Source: Chroococcopsis sp964623815 (GTDB lineage: Bacteria; Cyanobacteriota; Cyanobacteriia; Cyanobacteriales; Microcystaceae). From it: a DNA stretch of 64,000 bases. Below are positions 17,434 through 26,505 of the stretch, piece after piece. The stretch lies in the NCBI GenBank assembly GCA_964623815.1, contig CAZUVR010000003.1:1-64000 (forward strand). Direction: 5' to 3'. The notes under the pieces were generated by a model, which saw nothing but the letters and a program-made list of their open reading frames with translations, had not been told where the DNA came from and searched no databases. The translations under genes and the position numbers were made by a program. Numbering within the stretch: position 1 is the stretch's first letter; the number at the start of each line of letters is the position of its first letter.

Positions 17434-18612
17434 CTAGCGGTCAAGATATTCTAAAATTTTCTCCATTCTTTTTTCTTCGGTAAACTGACGGGAATATTCA
17501 ATATTTTCTGCATAACCGTCCGGCTTACGGGGGTACTTTTCGATCGTCCGCAAAATAGCCTGGGCGAATGCTTGCGGATCGTCCGGTTCGCACCAGGTGG
17601 CGATCATCGGACTCGACTTAAATTCTTTTAGAGGTTCGATCTCCGTAATTACCATTGGGGTTCCGGAGGCTATATATTGAAAAAATTTCAAGGGATTGGT
17701 AAAATTTGCCGACTTGCCGGAACAGTGGGGGTGAGCGAGAACATCAGCTGCTTGAAGGATGCTGATGAGTTTTGATTGGGGTGAAACCCAACCGAGAAAG
17801 TTAACGTTTTCCGTTCCCCGCTCCCGAACTAATTGGCGGTAGTCCGCCACTTGTTCCTCGGTTCCTCCGGTTAGGGCGAATTGAATATCGGGTAATTCTT
17901 TCGCTACCTCGATCAACATATCTACGCCTTTAAATTTGTACAGGGCACCGGAATAAATAACTAAATATTTACGACCTTGTTGGAGAAGTCGATCGCGCCA
18001 ATCTTGCGCCTCTTGTGGTTTTCTCTCTAAAAAGACGGGATTGAAAGCGTTGTGCATCCAGGTAGTTTTAAGAGGGGGTACGCCCGCAGCGATCAAACTC
18101 TCTTGTATTAAGGGTGATTGAGCGATTACTATTTTAAAATACGGGCTTTGGGTGATGGCTGTATCTAAGGAGCTTTCCTGAAAGTAATGACGTTCGTAAA
18201 TTACGGGAACTTTAGATTTTACAGCGGCTCTAACACAATTCCAATCTCTCGTATGTACCGCTTTCGCCTTGGGCAAAATATGGGCTGGTAAATAATACTG
18301 GTATATAAATCTACTGGGATTTATCCATCTATTTTTTATTTTTTGACTGAAACCAGGGATCGGTAATTCGATAGTTTTTAATTTAGTTTGTACGTTATAA
18401 AAATCAATAAATTTAGCGTCAGGCTGTTGAGGTTTAAATGTGTCTATCCAGTGAAATAAATTATTAGAAATATTTTGATTATTAGGATAGACGAGAATAG
18501 TAGGATAATCTAGATTAGCGGAGGCATTAGCACACATAACATCGTGAATTTCATGAGCAGAATCCGGCTTGAGAGAAATTTGATTAGAATAAAAAATATA
18601 ATATTGACTCAT
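17434..18612 (-). CDS. GT4-like glycosyltransferase
   Basis: A 392-residue GT-B fold glycosyltransferase. The C-terminal half shows the usual pattern: YLVIYSGALYKFKGVDMLIEVAKEL, VNFLGWVSPQSKLISILQAADVL and PLKFFQYIASGTPMVITE, which supply the nucleotide-sugar site. The N-terminal half is divergent, with HTRDWNCVRAA and PVIYERHYF. Donor and acceptor cannot be read from sequence; a role in surface polysaccharide or glycolipid synthesis is possible. It stands between sphS (39 bases upstream on the same strand) and the VKOR operon, so it may be read through from sphRS. Confidence 0.82.
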   Translation of the reverse strand: MSQYYIFYSNQISLKPDSAHEIHDVMCANASANLDYPTILVYPNNQNISNNLFHWIDTFKPQQPDAKFIDFYNVQTKLKTIELPIPGFSQKIKNRWINPSRFIYQYYLPAHILPKAKAVHTRDWNCVRAAVKSKVPVIYERHYFQESSLDTAITQSPYFKIVIAQSPLIQESLIAAGVPPLKTTWMHNAFNPVFLERKPQEAQDWRDRLLQQGRKYLVIYSGALYKFKGVDMLIEVAKELPDIQFALTGGTEEQVADYRQLVRERGTENVNFLGWVSPQSKLISILQAADVLAHPHCSGKSANFTNPLKFFQYIASGTPMVITEIEPLKEFKSSPMIATWCEPDDPQAFAQAILRTIEKYPRKPDGYAENIEYSRQFTEEKRMEKILEYLDR

Positions 18613-18651
18613 AAAGAAACTGGGATTAAATATGGCGTTTATTATATCGTT

Positions 18652-19911
18652 TTAAGGTTCTTGGAGAGGAATTTTTAAGGTTAACCAGGCTCCTCCAGTT
18701 TCGGGGTGATTATCCGCCTCGATCGATCCGGAGTGAGCCTGTACTATTTGCTGGGCGATCGATAATCCTAAGCCGGTACCTCCTCCTATGCCATCTGGGT
18801 GAGTGCGAGCCGTATCACCGCGATATAATCTCTCGAATACGTGGGGTAAATCCGCCTCTTCAAACCCACAACCGTAATCGATAATATTGATCACCGCGTT
18901 CTCATCCTGTGCGGACACTTTAATCTCTATTTGCGAACGGGAAGGGCTGTATTTAATACTGTTATCGAGAAGATTGAGAAATACTCTCATCAACCTAGAT
19001 TTATCGCCCCGTAAAGTTATCTTTTTCAATTCCTCATATTTGAGATTGATTTCTTTTTGTAGTGCCAGAGGGGTGATACTCTGCCAAGCAGCTAGTATTA
19101 TCTCTCTCAAGTCGAGAGTTTGATAATTCAGATATTGATGAGGATCAGCCTGTAGGTGGCTGATTTCCAGCCAGTCCTCGATCAATTTTATCAACCGGGC
19201 TATTTCTCCCGACATTTGTTCGAGCCAGCGCTTTTCAGGTTCTTGCAGCCGCTTCTGTAAAGTCTCGGCGATAAGGGAAATAGAAGTGAGGGGAGTGCGT
19301 AGTTCGTGAGTCAGATCGGAAAAAGCTCTTTCACGGGATTGGCTCAACTCTACTAAAGGTTGTTGATCTTCTAAGAATACGGCTATTTCCCCGTTAGGTA
19401 AGGGATAGCTGTAAGCTTTGATAGCTCTGGAACGCGAACTTGTTATTTCATTATAAACCGAGTGTTGACTAGGATAAAACGTCCAAGATTGTACCCCAGG
19501 GGTGCCCCGGCGACGGGTGGCTTCGATCAATCGATCTAATTCGTAGGAACGGACTAACTCTAACAGTAGGCGGAGCTGTCCGGGTTGCCAGCGATCGATC
19601 CTCAACAATTTAATCGCCTGTTGATTACACCAGAGCAATTGATTGTCCCCATCTACTTGTAAATAACCTATGGGTGCCTGGTCTAATAGCTCTTTTTGAA
19701 TTCTCGCCTGTTGTTCTACTTCCTGACGTTGTTGGTTCAGTGCCAATAGTTCCCGCCTTACCAGAGATGTCATAGGTAGAGACGGTTCTAAATCGGCTGT
19801 TTTCGATGCGGTTGAGAGAGTGTATTTTAGCTGTTTATTAAAGTTAATTTTTTGCCAATAGCAAAATATCAGGCCGAGGAAAAGACCGAGGAAGAATGTA
19901 AAAGTTGCCAT
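18652..19911 (-). CDS. sphS: SphS-like phosphate-sensing histidine kinase
   Basis: A 419-residue kinase with one N-terminal hydrophobic segment (residues 2-19), a PAS-like domain (about 72-185), HisKA with phospho-acceptor His202 in SDLTHELRTPLTSIS, and HATPase motifs NLLDNSIKYS, DYGCGF and GGGTGLGLSIAQQ. The arrangement (single N-terminal membrane anchor, PAS, kinase) and the adjacent OmpR-type regulator fit SphS, the cyanobacterial phosphate-limitation sensor related to PhoR. It follows sphR by 14 bases. No phosphate transport gene is adjacent, so the assignment rests on architecture and pairing. Confidence 0.8.
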   Translation of the reverse strand: MATFTFFLGLFLGLIFCYWQKINFNKQLKYTLSTASKTADLEPSLPMTSLVRRELLALNQQRQEVEQQARIQKELLDQAPIGYLQVDGDNQLLWCNQQAIKLLRIDRWQPGQLRLLLELVRSYELDRLIEATRRRGTPGVQSWTFYPSQHSVYNEITSSRSRAIKAYSYPLPNGEIAVFLEDQQPLVELSQSRERAFSDLTHELRTPLTSISLIAETLQKRLQEPEKRWLEQMSGEIARLIKLIEDWLEISHLQADPHQYLNYQTLDLREIILAAWQSITPLALQKEINLKYEELKKITLRGDKSRLMRVFLNLLDNSIKYSPSRSQIEIKVSAQDENAVINIIDYGCGFEEADLPHVFERLYRGDTARTHPDGIGGGTGLGLSIAQQIVQAHSGSIEADNHPETGGAWLTLKIPLQEP

Positions 19912-19925
19912 TGGTCGTCAACATC

Positions 19926-20678
19926 TTAACCGAAACGATAACCGAATCCTCGCACGGTAATTAGATACTCGGGTTGGCCGGGATCTAATTCTAGCTTCTC
20001 GCGTAACCATCTAATATGTACGTCTACGGTTTTGGTATCCCCCAGGAAGTCCGGCCCCCAAATCTGTTCGATCAATTGTTCCCGCGACCAAACACGTTTA
20101 GGATAGCTCATGAATAGTTCTAATAGGCGGAACTCTTTCGGTGAGAGGCTGATTTCCGTACCCCTCACTGAAACTCGGCATTCTTGAGAGTAGAGCATCA
20201 CGTCACGGTATTTCTTGATCGGAGCATTGAGTAAATTGCTGAATCCCTGACGGCGAATCAGAGCGCGGCAACGAGCGATCAGTTCACGCATACTGAAAGG
20301 CTTGGTGAGGTAGTCGTCGGCACCGACTTCTAGCCCTAAAACGCGATCGGTTTCGCTGGCTTTGGCGCTCAGTATCAGTATGGGTATAATATTCCCTTGA
20401 TACCTGAGCAGACGGCAAATATCCAGCCCGTTAACCTGGGGTAACATTAAATCCAACACCAAGAGGTCAAAGTTAGGGTTGTGTTCCTGATTTTCTTTCG
20501 CCTGTAGCAACTCTAAGGCTTTCCTGCCGTCGTTGAAGGCAGTCACCTGGTAGCCTTCTTCTTCTAAAGCCATTACTACCATGTTCCTGATCACTTCTTC
20601 GTCCTCGACAAGAAGAATTTTATGCTTGGGAACCAACTCGGAGGGGGAAGATAATTGCTGTCCGTCAAGAGATAACAT
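19926..20678 (-). CDS. sphR: SphR-like OmpR/PhoB-family response regulator
   Basis: A receiver (about residues 18-135; phospho-acceptor Asp76 in LLVLDLMLPQVNGLD, Lys in DDYLTKPFSMREL) is joined to a winged-helix DNA-binding domain (about 150-250; LSPKEFRLLELFMS, VWSREQLIEQIWG, KTVDVHIRWLREKL). It is co-transcribed with the SphS-like kinase and so is the likely effector of the phosphate response, activating alkaline phosphatase and Pst genes in relatives. The first 17 residues are an extension before KILLVEDE. The divergent creatininase gene begins 66 bases away. Confidence 0.82.
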   Translation of the reverse strand: MLSLDGQQLSSPSELVPKHKILLVEDEEVIRNMVVMALEEEGYQVTAFNDGRKALELLQAKENQEHNPNFDLLVLDLMLPQVNGLDICRLLRYQGNIIPILILSAKASETDRVLGLEVGADDYLTKPFSMRELIARCRALIRRQGFSNLLNAPIKKYRDVMLYSQECRVSVRGTEISLSPKEFRLLELFMSYPKRVWSREQLIEQIWGPDFLGDTKTVDVHIRWLREKLELDPGQPEYLITVRGFGYRFG

Positions 20679-20744
20679 AAAAACACTGTCTTGGTTGACT
20701 ATTATTCTAGAGTATTCAATACACCCATTAGGAGATCCAAGAGA

Positions 20745-21494
20745 ATGTTATTACATTTATCTACCTGGCCCGAGGTGGAATCTTACCTCGATCGCTCCCG
20801 GGGTATTATTATCCCGATCGGTTCTACCGAACAACACGGGCCTACGGGATTGATCGGCACCGATGCTATTTCCGCCGAAGTTATCGCCAGAGGTGTCGGG
20901 GAAGCCACCGGCGCTTTAGTCGGCCCTACGCTCAATGTGGGTATGGCTTTACATCATACTGCCTTCCCAGGCTCTATCAGTCTCCGCCCCACCACATTGA
21001 TTAGCGTTATCGTTGATTATCTTACAAGTTTGGGTAAGTCAGGGTTTCTTAACTTTTTCTTCATCAACGGTCACGGGGGCAATATAGCCACGTTAAAAGC
21101 CGCTTTTTCAGAAACTTACGACCATCTGAGTAATTTAAAGATCGATCGTGCCGATGAAGTTAGATGCCAGGTGGCTAACTGGTTCATGTGCAAATCAGTA
21201 TATCAATTGGCCAAAGAGTTATACGGCAATCAAGAGGGTTCTCACGCTACCCCCTCGGAAGTAGCCGTGACTCAGTACGCCTACCCCGATTTTATTAAAC
21301 GGGTAGGGGATTTAGATCCGGCTCCATCGGGATACCCTATTTATGGGGCGGAGGATTTTCGTAAACATTACCCCGATGGCAGGATGGGATCTAATCCGAA
21401 TCTGGCTACACCCGAACACGGGCGGCAGTTTGTGGAATTAGCAGTCAAAGAATTGAGTAGCGCTTATTTAGAGTTTCTAAACCCGGATCGATGA
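20745..21494 (+). CDS. creatininase-family amidohydrolase
   Basis: The creatininase fold binds two divalent metals. The expected ligands Glu29, His31 and Asp40 are seen in IGSTEQHGPTGLIGTD, with the glycine-rich FFINGHGGN following and GSHATPSEVAV later. Relatives hydrolyse creatinine or act in flavin/F420 cofactor synthesis or archaeosine-like pathways; the substrate here is unknown. I start at the ATG at 20745 (MLLHLSTWPEVE), where the family homology begins. A longer frame from 20691 adds 18 unsupported residues. Its TGA overlaps the ATG of the next regulator gene, so the two are translationally coupled. Confidence 0.88.
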   Translation: MLLHLSTWPEVESYLDRSRGIIIPIGSTEQHGPTGLIGTDAISAEVIARGVGEATGALVGPTLNVGMALHHTAFPGSISLRPTTLISVIVDYLTSLGKSGFLNFFFINGHGGNIATLKAAFSETYDHLSNLKIDRADEVRCQVANWFMCKSVYQLAKELYGNQEGSHATPSEVAVTQYAYPDFIKRVGDLDPAPSGYPIYGAEDFRKHYPDGRMGSNPNLATPEHGRQFVELAVKELSSAYLEFLNPDR

Positions 21495-22204
21495 TGGAAA
21501 TATTAATTATCGAGGATGAGAAGGAAATTGCCGAACTCATCCGCCAAACCCTAGAGAGAGAGTCTTTCACCTGTTATTTAGCCCATAACGGTAATGAGGG
21601 CTTGGATATGTTCTATCAAAAACAACCAGACTTGATCCTCCTGGATATTATGCTACCTGGCTTAGACGGCCTGGAGGTGTGTAACCGCATCCGACAGAAA
21701 CCGGGCACGAAAGACCCTTATATTTTGATGTTAACCGCCCGGGGCGAGGAGATAGACAGGATCATCGGTTTATCTACCGGGGCTGATGATTACTTGGTAA
21801 AACCTTTCAGCCCCCGGGAACTGGTGGCGAGGGTGAGGGCTTTATTGAGGAGAAGTTTAAGACAGAATGCCCCAGCAGGACAACAATATAAAACCCGTCA
21901 TTTCGTCATCGATCTCGATCAGCATATAGCGACGAGAAAGTTAGACGAGCAAGAGGAGCCGGAAACTCTCGATTTAACGACTTTGGAATTTAATCTCTTA
22001 GCTACTCTGGTCAGTTATCGGGGTAGGGTTTGGAGTCGCACCCAATTGATAGATCATCTATGGGGTAATGATTTCTTCGGTGATGAGAGAGTAGTAGATA
22101 CTCATATCAGAAGATTACGTAAGAAGATAGAACCCGATCCGGCCAATCCCATTTTTGTTAAGACGGTAGTGGGGGTGGGATACCGGTTCGAGGATGATAA
22201 TTAA
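21491..22204 (+). CDS. orphan OmpR/PhoB-family response regulator
   Basis: A 237-residue regulator: receiver with Asp52 in LILLDIMLPGLDGLEV and Lys in DDYLVKPFSPREL, then a winged-helix domain (TLEFNLLATLVSYRGRVWSR, LWGNDFFGDERVVDTHIRRL, VGVGYRFE). It starts at one of two adjacent ATGs (21491 or 21494) overlapping the creatininase stop. No kinase gene adjoins it, so its partner is unknown. Coupling to a metal-dependent amidohydrolase is unusual for a regulator and may simply reflect operon packing. Confidence 0.9.
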   Translation: MMEILIIEDEKEIAELIRQTLERESFTCYLAHNGNEGLDMFYQKQPDLILLDIMLPGLDGLEVCNRIRQKPGTKDPYILMLTARGEEIDRIIGLSTGADDYLVKPFSPRELVARVRALLRRSLRQNAPAGQQYKTRHFVIDLDQHIATRKLDEQEEPETLDLTTLEFNLLATLVSYRGRVWSRTQLIDHLWGNDFFGDERVVDTHIRRLRKKIEPDPANPIFVKTVVGVGYRFEDDN

Positions 22205-22289
22205 GAATCCAGTTTAACAGGAGGAAAATTTATTATTCCTATAGATCGAGCTAATATGTTAATTAATCTTAAGCGGAGATAGGAAAAAT

Positions 22290-23183
22290 ATGACGGTAGC
22301 CTTTATGTTGAAACTGCTTGTATCTGGATTGGGAATTAGTCTGATGGGCTATTTCCTGATTTGTCTAGCCCTCGTTATCGGTCAGAATCGCCTCATTTTT
22401 ATCCCCTCGGCGGAGGTGCGGAGTACACCCCTGTCTATGGGAATAGATTATCAAGAGGTGTGGATAGGGGTAAAAACTTGGCAGGGTACAACAGAAAGGT
22501 TACACGCCTGGTGGTTGCCGGGAAGAAAGGGCGACGAGCAGGTATTATTACACCTACACGGTAACGGGGGTAATATGAGCTACAACCTCGATACCCTATC
22601 GGTTTACCAGAATTTAGGTTTTTCCATCCTCAGTATCGATTATCGCGGCTACGGACGCAGCGAAGGCAAGTTTCCCACCGAAGCGGAAGTTTATCGGGAT
22701 GCTCAAGCGGCCTGGGACTATTTAGTCACAACCCGGGGCATCTCTCCCGAGAACATCTTCCTTTATGGTCACTCTCTCGGAGGTGCGATCGCCATCGATC
22801 TCGCCATCCGTCAACCCCGAGCGGCGGGCGTTATCGCCGATAATACCTTCACCTCGATGCGGGCGATGGTAGACTATATACCTCTGTATCGCTTCTTCCC
22901 GGCGGATCTTCTACTGAGAGAGCGTTTTGATTCCCTCAGTAAGCTACGTCTCTTAAGAAGTCCCCTATTACTGATTCACGGCTCGGACGATCGCACCGTT
23001 CCGCCATCGATGGGGGAAGTGCTGTATAAACAGGCTAAAGTGCCGAAAAAATTGTTTGTCATCCAGGGTGCCGGACATAACGATTTAGTCACCACCGGCG
23101 GCGAAATCTATAAAGACGCTGTGGGTGATTTCGTCGCTCTGGTGCGGAAACATCAACGTCAGGGGTTATTGATGAGCGATTGA
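22290..23183 (+). CDS. membrane-anchored alpha/beta hydrolase
   Basis: An N-terminal hydrophobic helix (residues 7-31) likely anchors the 297-residue protein in the membrane. The hydrolase shows HLHGNGGN (oxyanion loop), nucleophile Ser162 in YGHSLGGA, acid Asp233/234 in HGSDDRTVP, and His263 in GAGHNDLV, a complete triad. It resembles the Bem46/ABHD13 group, whose substrates are poorly known (esters or lipids). A purine-rich GCGGAGATAGG precedes the ATG at a usable distance. Its 3' end overlaps the convergent GGDEF gene by 25 bases. Confidence 0.88.
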   Translation: MTVAFMLKLLVSGLGISLMGYFLICLALVIGQNRLIFIPSAEVRSTPLSMGIDYQEVWIGVKTWQGTTERLHAWWLPGRKGDEQVLLHLHGNGGNMSYNLDTLSVYQNLGFSILSIDYRGYGRSEGKFPTEAEVYRDAQAAWDYLVTTRGISPENIFLYGHSLGGAIAIDLAIRQPRAAGVIADNTFTSMRAMVDYIPLYRFFPADLLLRERFDSLSKLRLLRSPLLLIHGSDDRTVPPSMGEVLYKQAKVPKKLFVIQGAGHNDLVTTGGEIYKDAVGDFVALVRKHQRQGLLMSD

Positions 23184-24601
23184 TAGATCACTATGCGATC
23201 GCGCCCCTGTTCCTTGGCCAAATAAAGCGCCTGATCCGCATTGTTACGTAAGTCTTTACTCGTAAAAGCCGGTTGAGGTATCTCCGTAGCTATACCGATG
23301 CTCATGGTGACGTACTTTGAAACTTTAGATGATTCGTGGGGAATATTTAAATTCCTCACCGCCTCCTGAATTTCCTCGGCTACCTTCAAGGCTACTTCTA
23401 AAGATGTATCGGGCAAGATGACGGCGAATTCCTCACCGCCGCAACGGGCAGCGAGAGCGCGGTTTGTCTGAGCGTATCTGTCGAGGGTTAAAGCTATGGC
23501 TTTCAAACAGTCATCGCCCTGTAGATGACCGTAGGTATCGTTAAAAGCCTTAAAATAATCTATATCGATCAGCAACAGGGTGAGGGTAAGTTGCGCCTGT
23601 AAACATTTCTGCCATTCTTCATCTAATCTTTCCTCAAAACAGCGTTGATTGGCTATAGTGGTTAAGCCGTCCAATTTCGTTAACCGGTTTAACTCCTGAT
23701 TCATTTTCTTTACCGAGGATTTAGAACGCTCTAACTCTTCTTGATTGCGTAGGCGATCGCTGACGTTAGTTTGCACGCCGATGAAATAAATCACTTCCCC
23801 TCGATTATTAAAGATGGGAGATAGAGAGATCTCATTCCAGAATAAAGAACCATCCTTGCGGAAATTACGCAGTGTTACGCAACAGGGGCGTTTTTCTTCT
23901 ACGGCAGAGCGTAATTCTCGCGCTGCCTGCTGAGCTGTTTCTTTTCCCTGTAAGAAACGGCAGTTTTTGCCGATTACCTCTTCTTTTGTGTAACCCGTCA
24001 TAGCTGAAAAACCGGGATTTACGTAGATAATCGGATAGTCGGGAGGGGTAGCCTCGGTGATGACTATGCCGTTATGTATCGCTTCGATGGCGCTTTTTAA
24101 TAATCCTAGGGATAGGGGAGATGAACCATCCTCCTCGGCTACCAACAATTCCGATAGCTCTAACTGCTGTTCTAACTGCTTAACTTTCCTTTCCAACTCG
24201 GTTATCGATCGTTGATAACCAATATAAAGCTTGACTTTACTGATTAGCTCATCGACGTTGTAAGGCTTGGTCAGACAGTCTAGCGCTCCATAAAGGAAGG
24301 CTTTTCGCTTACTGGGCAGATCATCTAAAGAAGTGATGAATAGTATGGGTATGGATTGAATCAAAGGATGTTGATGGATAGCCTCTCCTATCTCCATACC
24401 CTCGGAATAGGGTAACTGTAAATCGACGATCATTAAATTCGGCTGTTGGGTTTCACAGGCGAGTAGCAACATTTCCCCGTCTAGAGCCTGACGAACTTTA
24501 TAACCCTGTTGGCTGAAAATGTTGGTCAACAATCGCAATTCTTCCGGGCTTTTATCGGCGATGAGAATATCGGCAGTCTGGGGTTGAGTCTGGATGTTCA
24601 T
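23159..24601 (-). CDS. REC-LOV-GGDEF protein, predicted blue-light-responsive diguanylate cyclase
   Basis: Three domains in 480 residues. The receiver (about 8-128) has Asp60 in MIVDLQLP and Lys112 in CLTKPYN, but its acidic pocket reads IADK. A PAS domain (about 170-285) carries the LOV signature GKNCRFLQG, with adduct-forming Cys214 and the flavin-contact residues Asn246 (LRNFRKDG), Asn256 (FWNEISLSP) and Gln277 (FIGVQTNV). The GGDEF domain (about 305-478) has the active GGEEF at 388-392. The product-inhibition RxxD is absent (TNRA at the expected place). I predict FMN binding, blue-light photochemistry and c-di-GMP synthesis without feedback inhibition. The ATG overlaps the end of the upstream hybrid kinase gene by 4 bases, so they form one operon. 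Confidence 0.9.
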   Translation of the reverse strand: MNIQTQPQTADILIADKSPEELRLLTNIFSQQGYKVRQALDGEMLLLACETQQPNLMIVDLQLPYSEGMEIGEAIHQHPLIQSIPILFITSLDDLPSKRKAFLYGALDCLTKPYNVDELISKVKLYIGYQRSITELERKVKQLEQQLELSELLVAEEDGSSPLSLGLLKSAIEAIHNGIVITEATPPDYPIIYVNPGFSAMTGYTKEEVIGKNCRFLQGKETAQQAARELRSAVEEKRPCCVTLRNFRKDGSLFWNEISLSPIFNNRGEVIYFIGVQTNVSDRLRNQEELERSKSSVKKMNQELNRLTKLDGLTTIANQRCFEERLDEEWQKCLQAQLTLTLLLIDIDYFKAFNDTYGHLQGDDCLKAIALTLDRYAQTNRALAARCGGEEFAVILPDTSLEVALKVAEEIQEAVRNLNIPHESSKVSKYVTMSIGIATEIPQPAFTSKDLRNNADQALYLAKEQGRDRIVIYQSLINNP

Positions 24602-26373
24602 GATATTTTCTCCTCGATCGCCGCGCGGGTTAATTCTCGTAATTTCCGGAAATTAAATTGGTCAATTAAAGCTTTTAAAGAAGTGGTTAGAGAGATATGA
24701 ATTTCGGGTATTTGATTCACTAGAGCGTATAGCTCCTTACTATCTCCCGCGTTGGCGTAATGATGAACATCCCTTAACCATTCCGTAGGCATAACTCTTA
24801 AAGCTTTAGCATGAACGACTTTCATCATTAACTTCGGAGAACGCGAGAGTAAAGATACACTGGAATCCTCTTCTGTAGAGAGGGGAAAATCCGTTAAAGG
24901 AATCGTACTTAAATTATCGTCGTTAACGGCGGTATCTTGTGGATTAAATTCAGTTTCGTAAACGTAGCGGACATTTAAGTATTGAGCCATTTTTTCCAGG
25001 ATAGTATCGATTTCAAACGGCTTTCTTAACAAGGCATCGTAGCCGATCTCGACGAAATTCTGATGTTCTTCATCGAAATTCCCAGCGATCAAACCGATGA
25101 CGATCGTTCTCTGTATCGGTGCGGGTGCGACTTGTAAGGTTTCTAATTGTCTGATCCGGCGGATGGTTTCCTCGCTGCCGATACCTTCGTGAACAGGTAT
25201 TTTCGTATCCATCCAGATCAGATCCGGCTGCCAGAGAGACCACTGGCGAATCGCTTCCTGTCCGTCTACGGCTTCTCTAACTTCAAAACCCAAGGGTGCT
25301 AATAACTTTACCAGTAGATGACGATTTTCTTGACGGTCATCTACGATCAATATACGATATGTGGGCTGATTGGCAGCTAAGCCGATAATACGACCTCCCC
25401 CCTGTAATATACTTTCCCAGGTATCCATTTCTCCACCTTTAACGAGGGTATTAAATTTAACCAGAGTTCCTTCTTGAAGTGTACTGGTAATAGTGATATT
25501 ACCGCCCATCAAATCGATGAGTTTTTTACAGATGGCTAATTCTAATCCCATCCCTTTCTGTGCCTGATTGAATTGAATATTAACGAAGGGATCGAAGATT
25601 TTTTCTAAGAGTTCGGCTTCCATACCCTCACCAGTATCTTCTATTTCAAAAAATAGAACCATCGGGTTATTAATATCTACCTCCGATATTTCTGAAGACA
25701 ACCAAGCCTTATCCGCTACCCCTATACGGAGGATGATACTACCGTTTTCCGTATGTTTAATAGCATTATTCAATAGATTGATAATTATCTGCCTTAACTT
25801 ATTTTCATCGGCGGATATATTTACGGGGGCTTCGGAAGGAATATAAAATATCAATTGTAATCCTTTAGCCAGGGCTTGGCCCTGTACGGTGGCTTCGATA
25901 GCACTTAAAAATCGGCGCAGGTTAAAGGTAGTGGGCTTTAATTCTAACTGATTGTCTTCGAGTTGGACGATCTCTATTACGTCATTGATTAACGAGAGTA
26001 AATGTTCGCCGCTGTAGCGGATCTGTGCGATGCTTTCTTTGGCTACCCCTTGAGTTAGAATGTGGCGATCGAGTAGCCCGGTGTAGCCGAGAATAGTATA
26101 GAGGGGGTTGCGTAGCTCCTGACTGATCTTACTTAAGAATTGGCTTTTAGTGCGATGGGCTTTCTCCGCTATTTCTTGAGCCTGTTGTAAATCCCGACTG
26201 TAATACAGTGTCCGCTGACTGAACTCTAATTTTTGTTTCTCTAATTGATGGTTACGGCTCTCTAGATGGCGTTGTAATCGCTGATTATCTTGACGCAATC
26301 GCCACACCATAGCTCCTAAACCGATTATCAGTAGAGAAGCGATCGAGACGGCCCCGTAAGTTATCCACCACAT
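24598..26373 (-). CDS. hybrid histidine kinase with degenerate H-box (His to Gln)
   Basis: 591 residues: one N-terminal membrane helix (about 5-25), coiled coil, HisKA (about 77-143), HATPase (about 185-312), receiver (about 340-460) and a 110-residue helical tail. In the H-box the phospho-accepting residue is Gln85: the segment reads FLSKISQELRNPL where MSHELRTPL is usual. The ATPase N-box (LLNNAIKH) and G1 box (DTGEGM) look usable, but the G2 box reads GMGLELAI with Glu for Gly. The receiver keeps Asp389 and the Lys in RKPF. It therefore should not autophosphorylate in the normal way and may act as a scaffold, phosphatase or partner kinase platform. It is translationally coupled to the LOV-GGDEF gene. 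Confidence 0.88.
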   Translation of the reverse strand: MWWITYGAVSIASLLIIGLGAMVWRLRQDNQRLQRHLESRNHQLEKQKLEFSQRTLYYSRDLQQAQEIAEKAHRTKSQFLSKISQELRNPLYTILGYTGLLDRHILTQGVAKESIAQIRYSGEHLLSLINDVIEIVQLEDNQLELKPTTFNLRRFLSAIEATVQGQALAKGLQLIFYIPSEAPVNISADENKLRQIIINLLNNAIKHTENGSIILRIGVADKAWLSSEISEVDINNPMVLFFEIEDTGEGMEAELLEKIFDPFVNIQFNQAQKGMGLELAICKKLIDLMGGNITITSTLQEGTLVKFNTLVKGGEMDTWESILQGGGRIIGLAANQPTYRILIVDDRQENRHLLVKLLAPLGFEVREAVDGQEAIRQWSLWQPDLIWMDTKIPVHEGIGSEETIRRIRQLETLQVAPAPIQRTIVIGLIAGNFDEEHQNFVEIGYDALLRKPFEIDTILEKMAQYLNVRYVYETEFNPQDTAVNDDNLSTIPLTDFPLSTEEDSSVSLLSRSPKLMMKVVHAKALRVMPTEWLRDVHHYANAGDSKELYALVNQIPEIHISLTTSLKALIDQFNFRKLRELTRAAIEEKIS

Positions 26374-26458
26374 ACACAGCGTTACTATATTATCTAAATC
26401 CAGTTTAAGCTTTATGTAAGGATAGTGAACAGTTAATCCTAACAGAAATTAGTCTACC

Positions 26459-26495
26459 CAAAAAGAAAAAAGGATATAGCTTGTCCTACATCCTT
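26459..26495 (-). terminator. rho-independent terminator after the PfkB kinase gene
   Basis: On the minus strand AAGGATGTAG (26486-26495) pairs with CTATATCCTT (26470-26479), with one G-T pair and a 6-base loop, and runs into TTTTCTTTTT. It separates the PfkB gene from the hybrid kinase operon. Confidence 0.8.
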
Positions 26496-26505
26496 GTGGC
26501 AAAAA

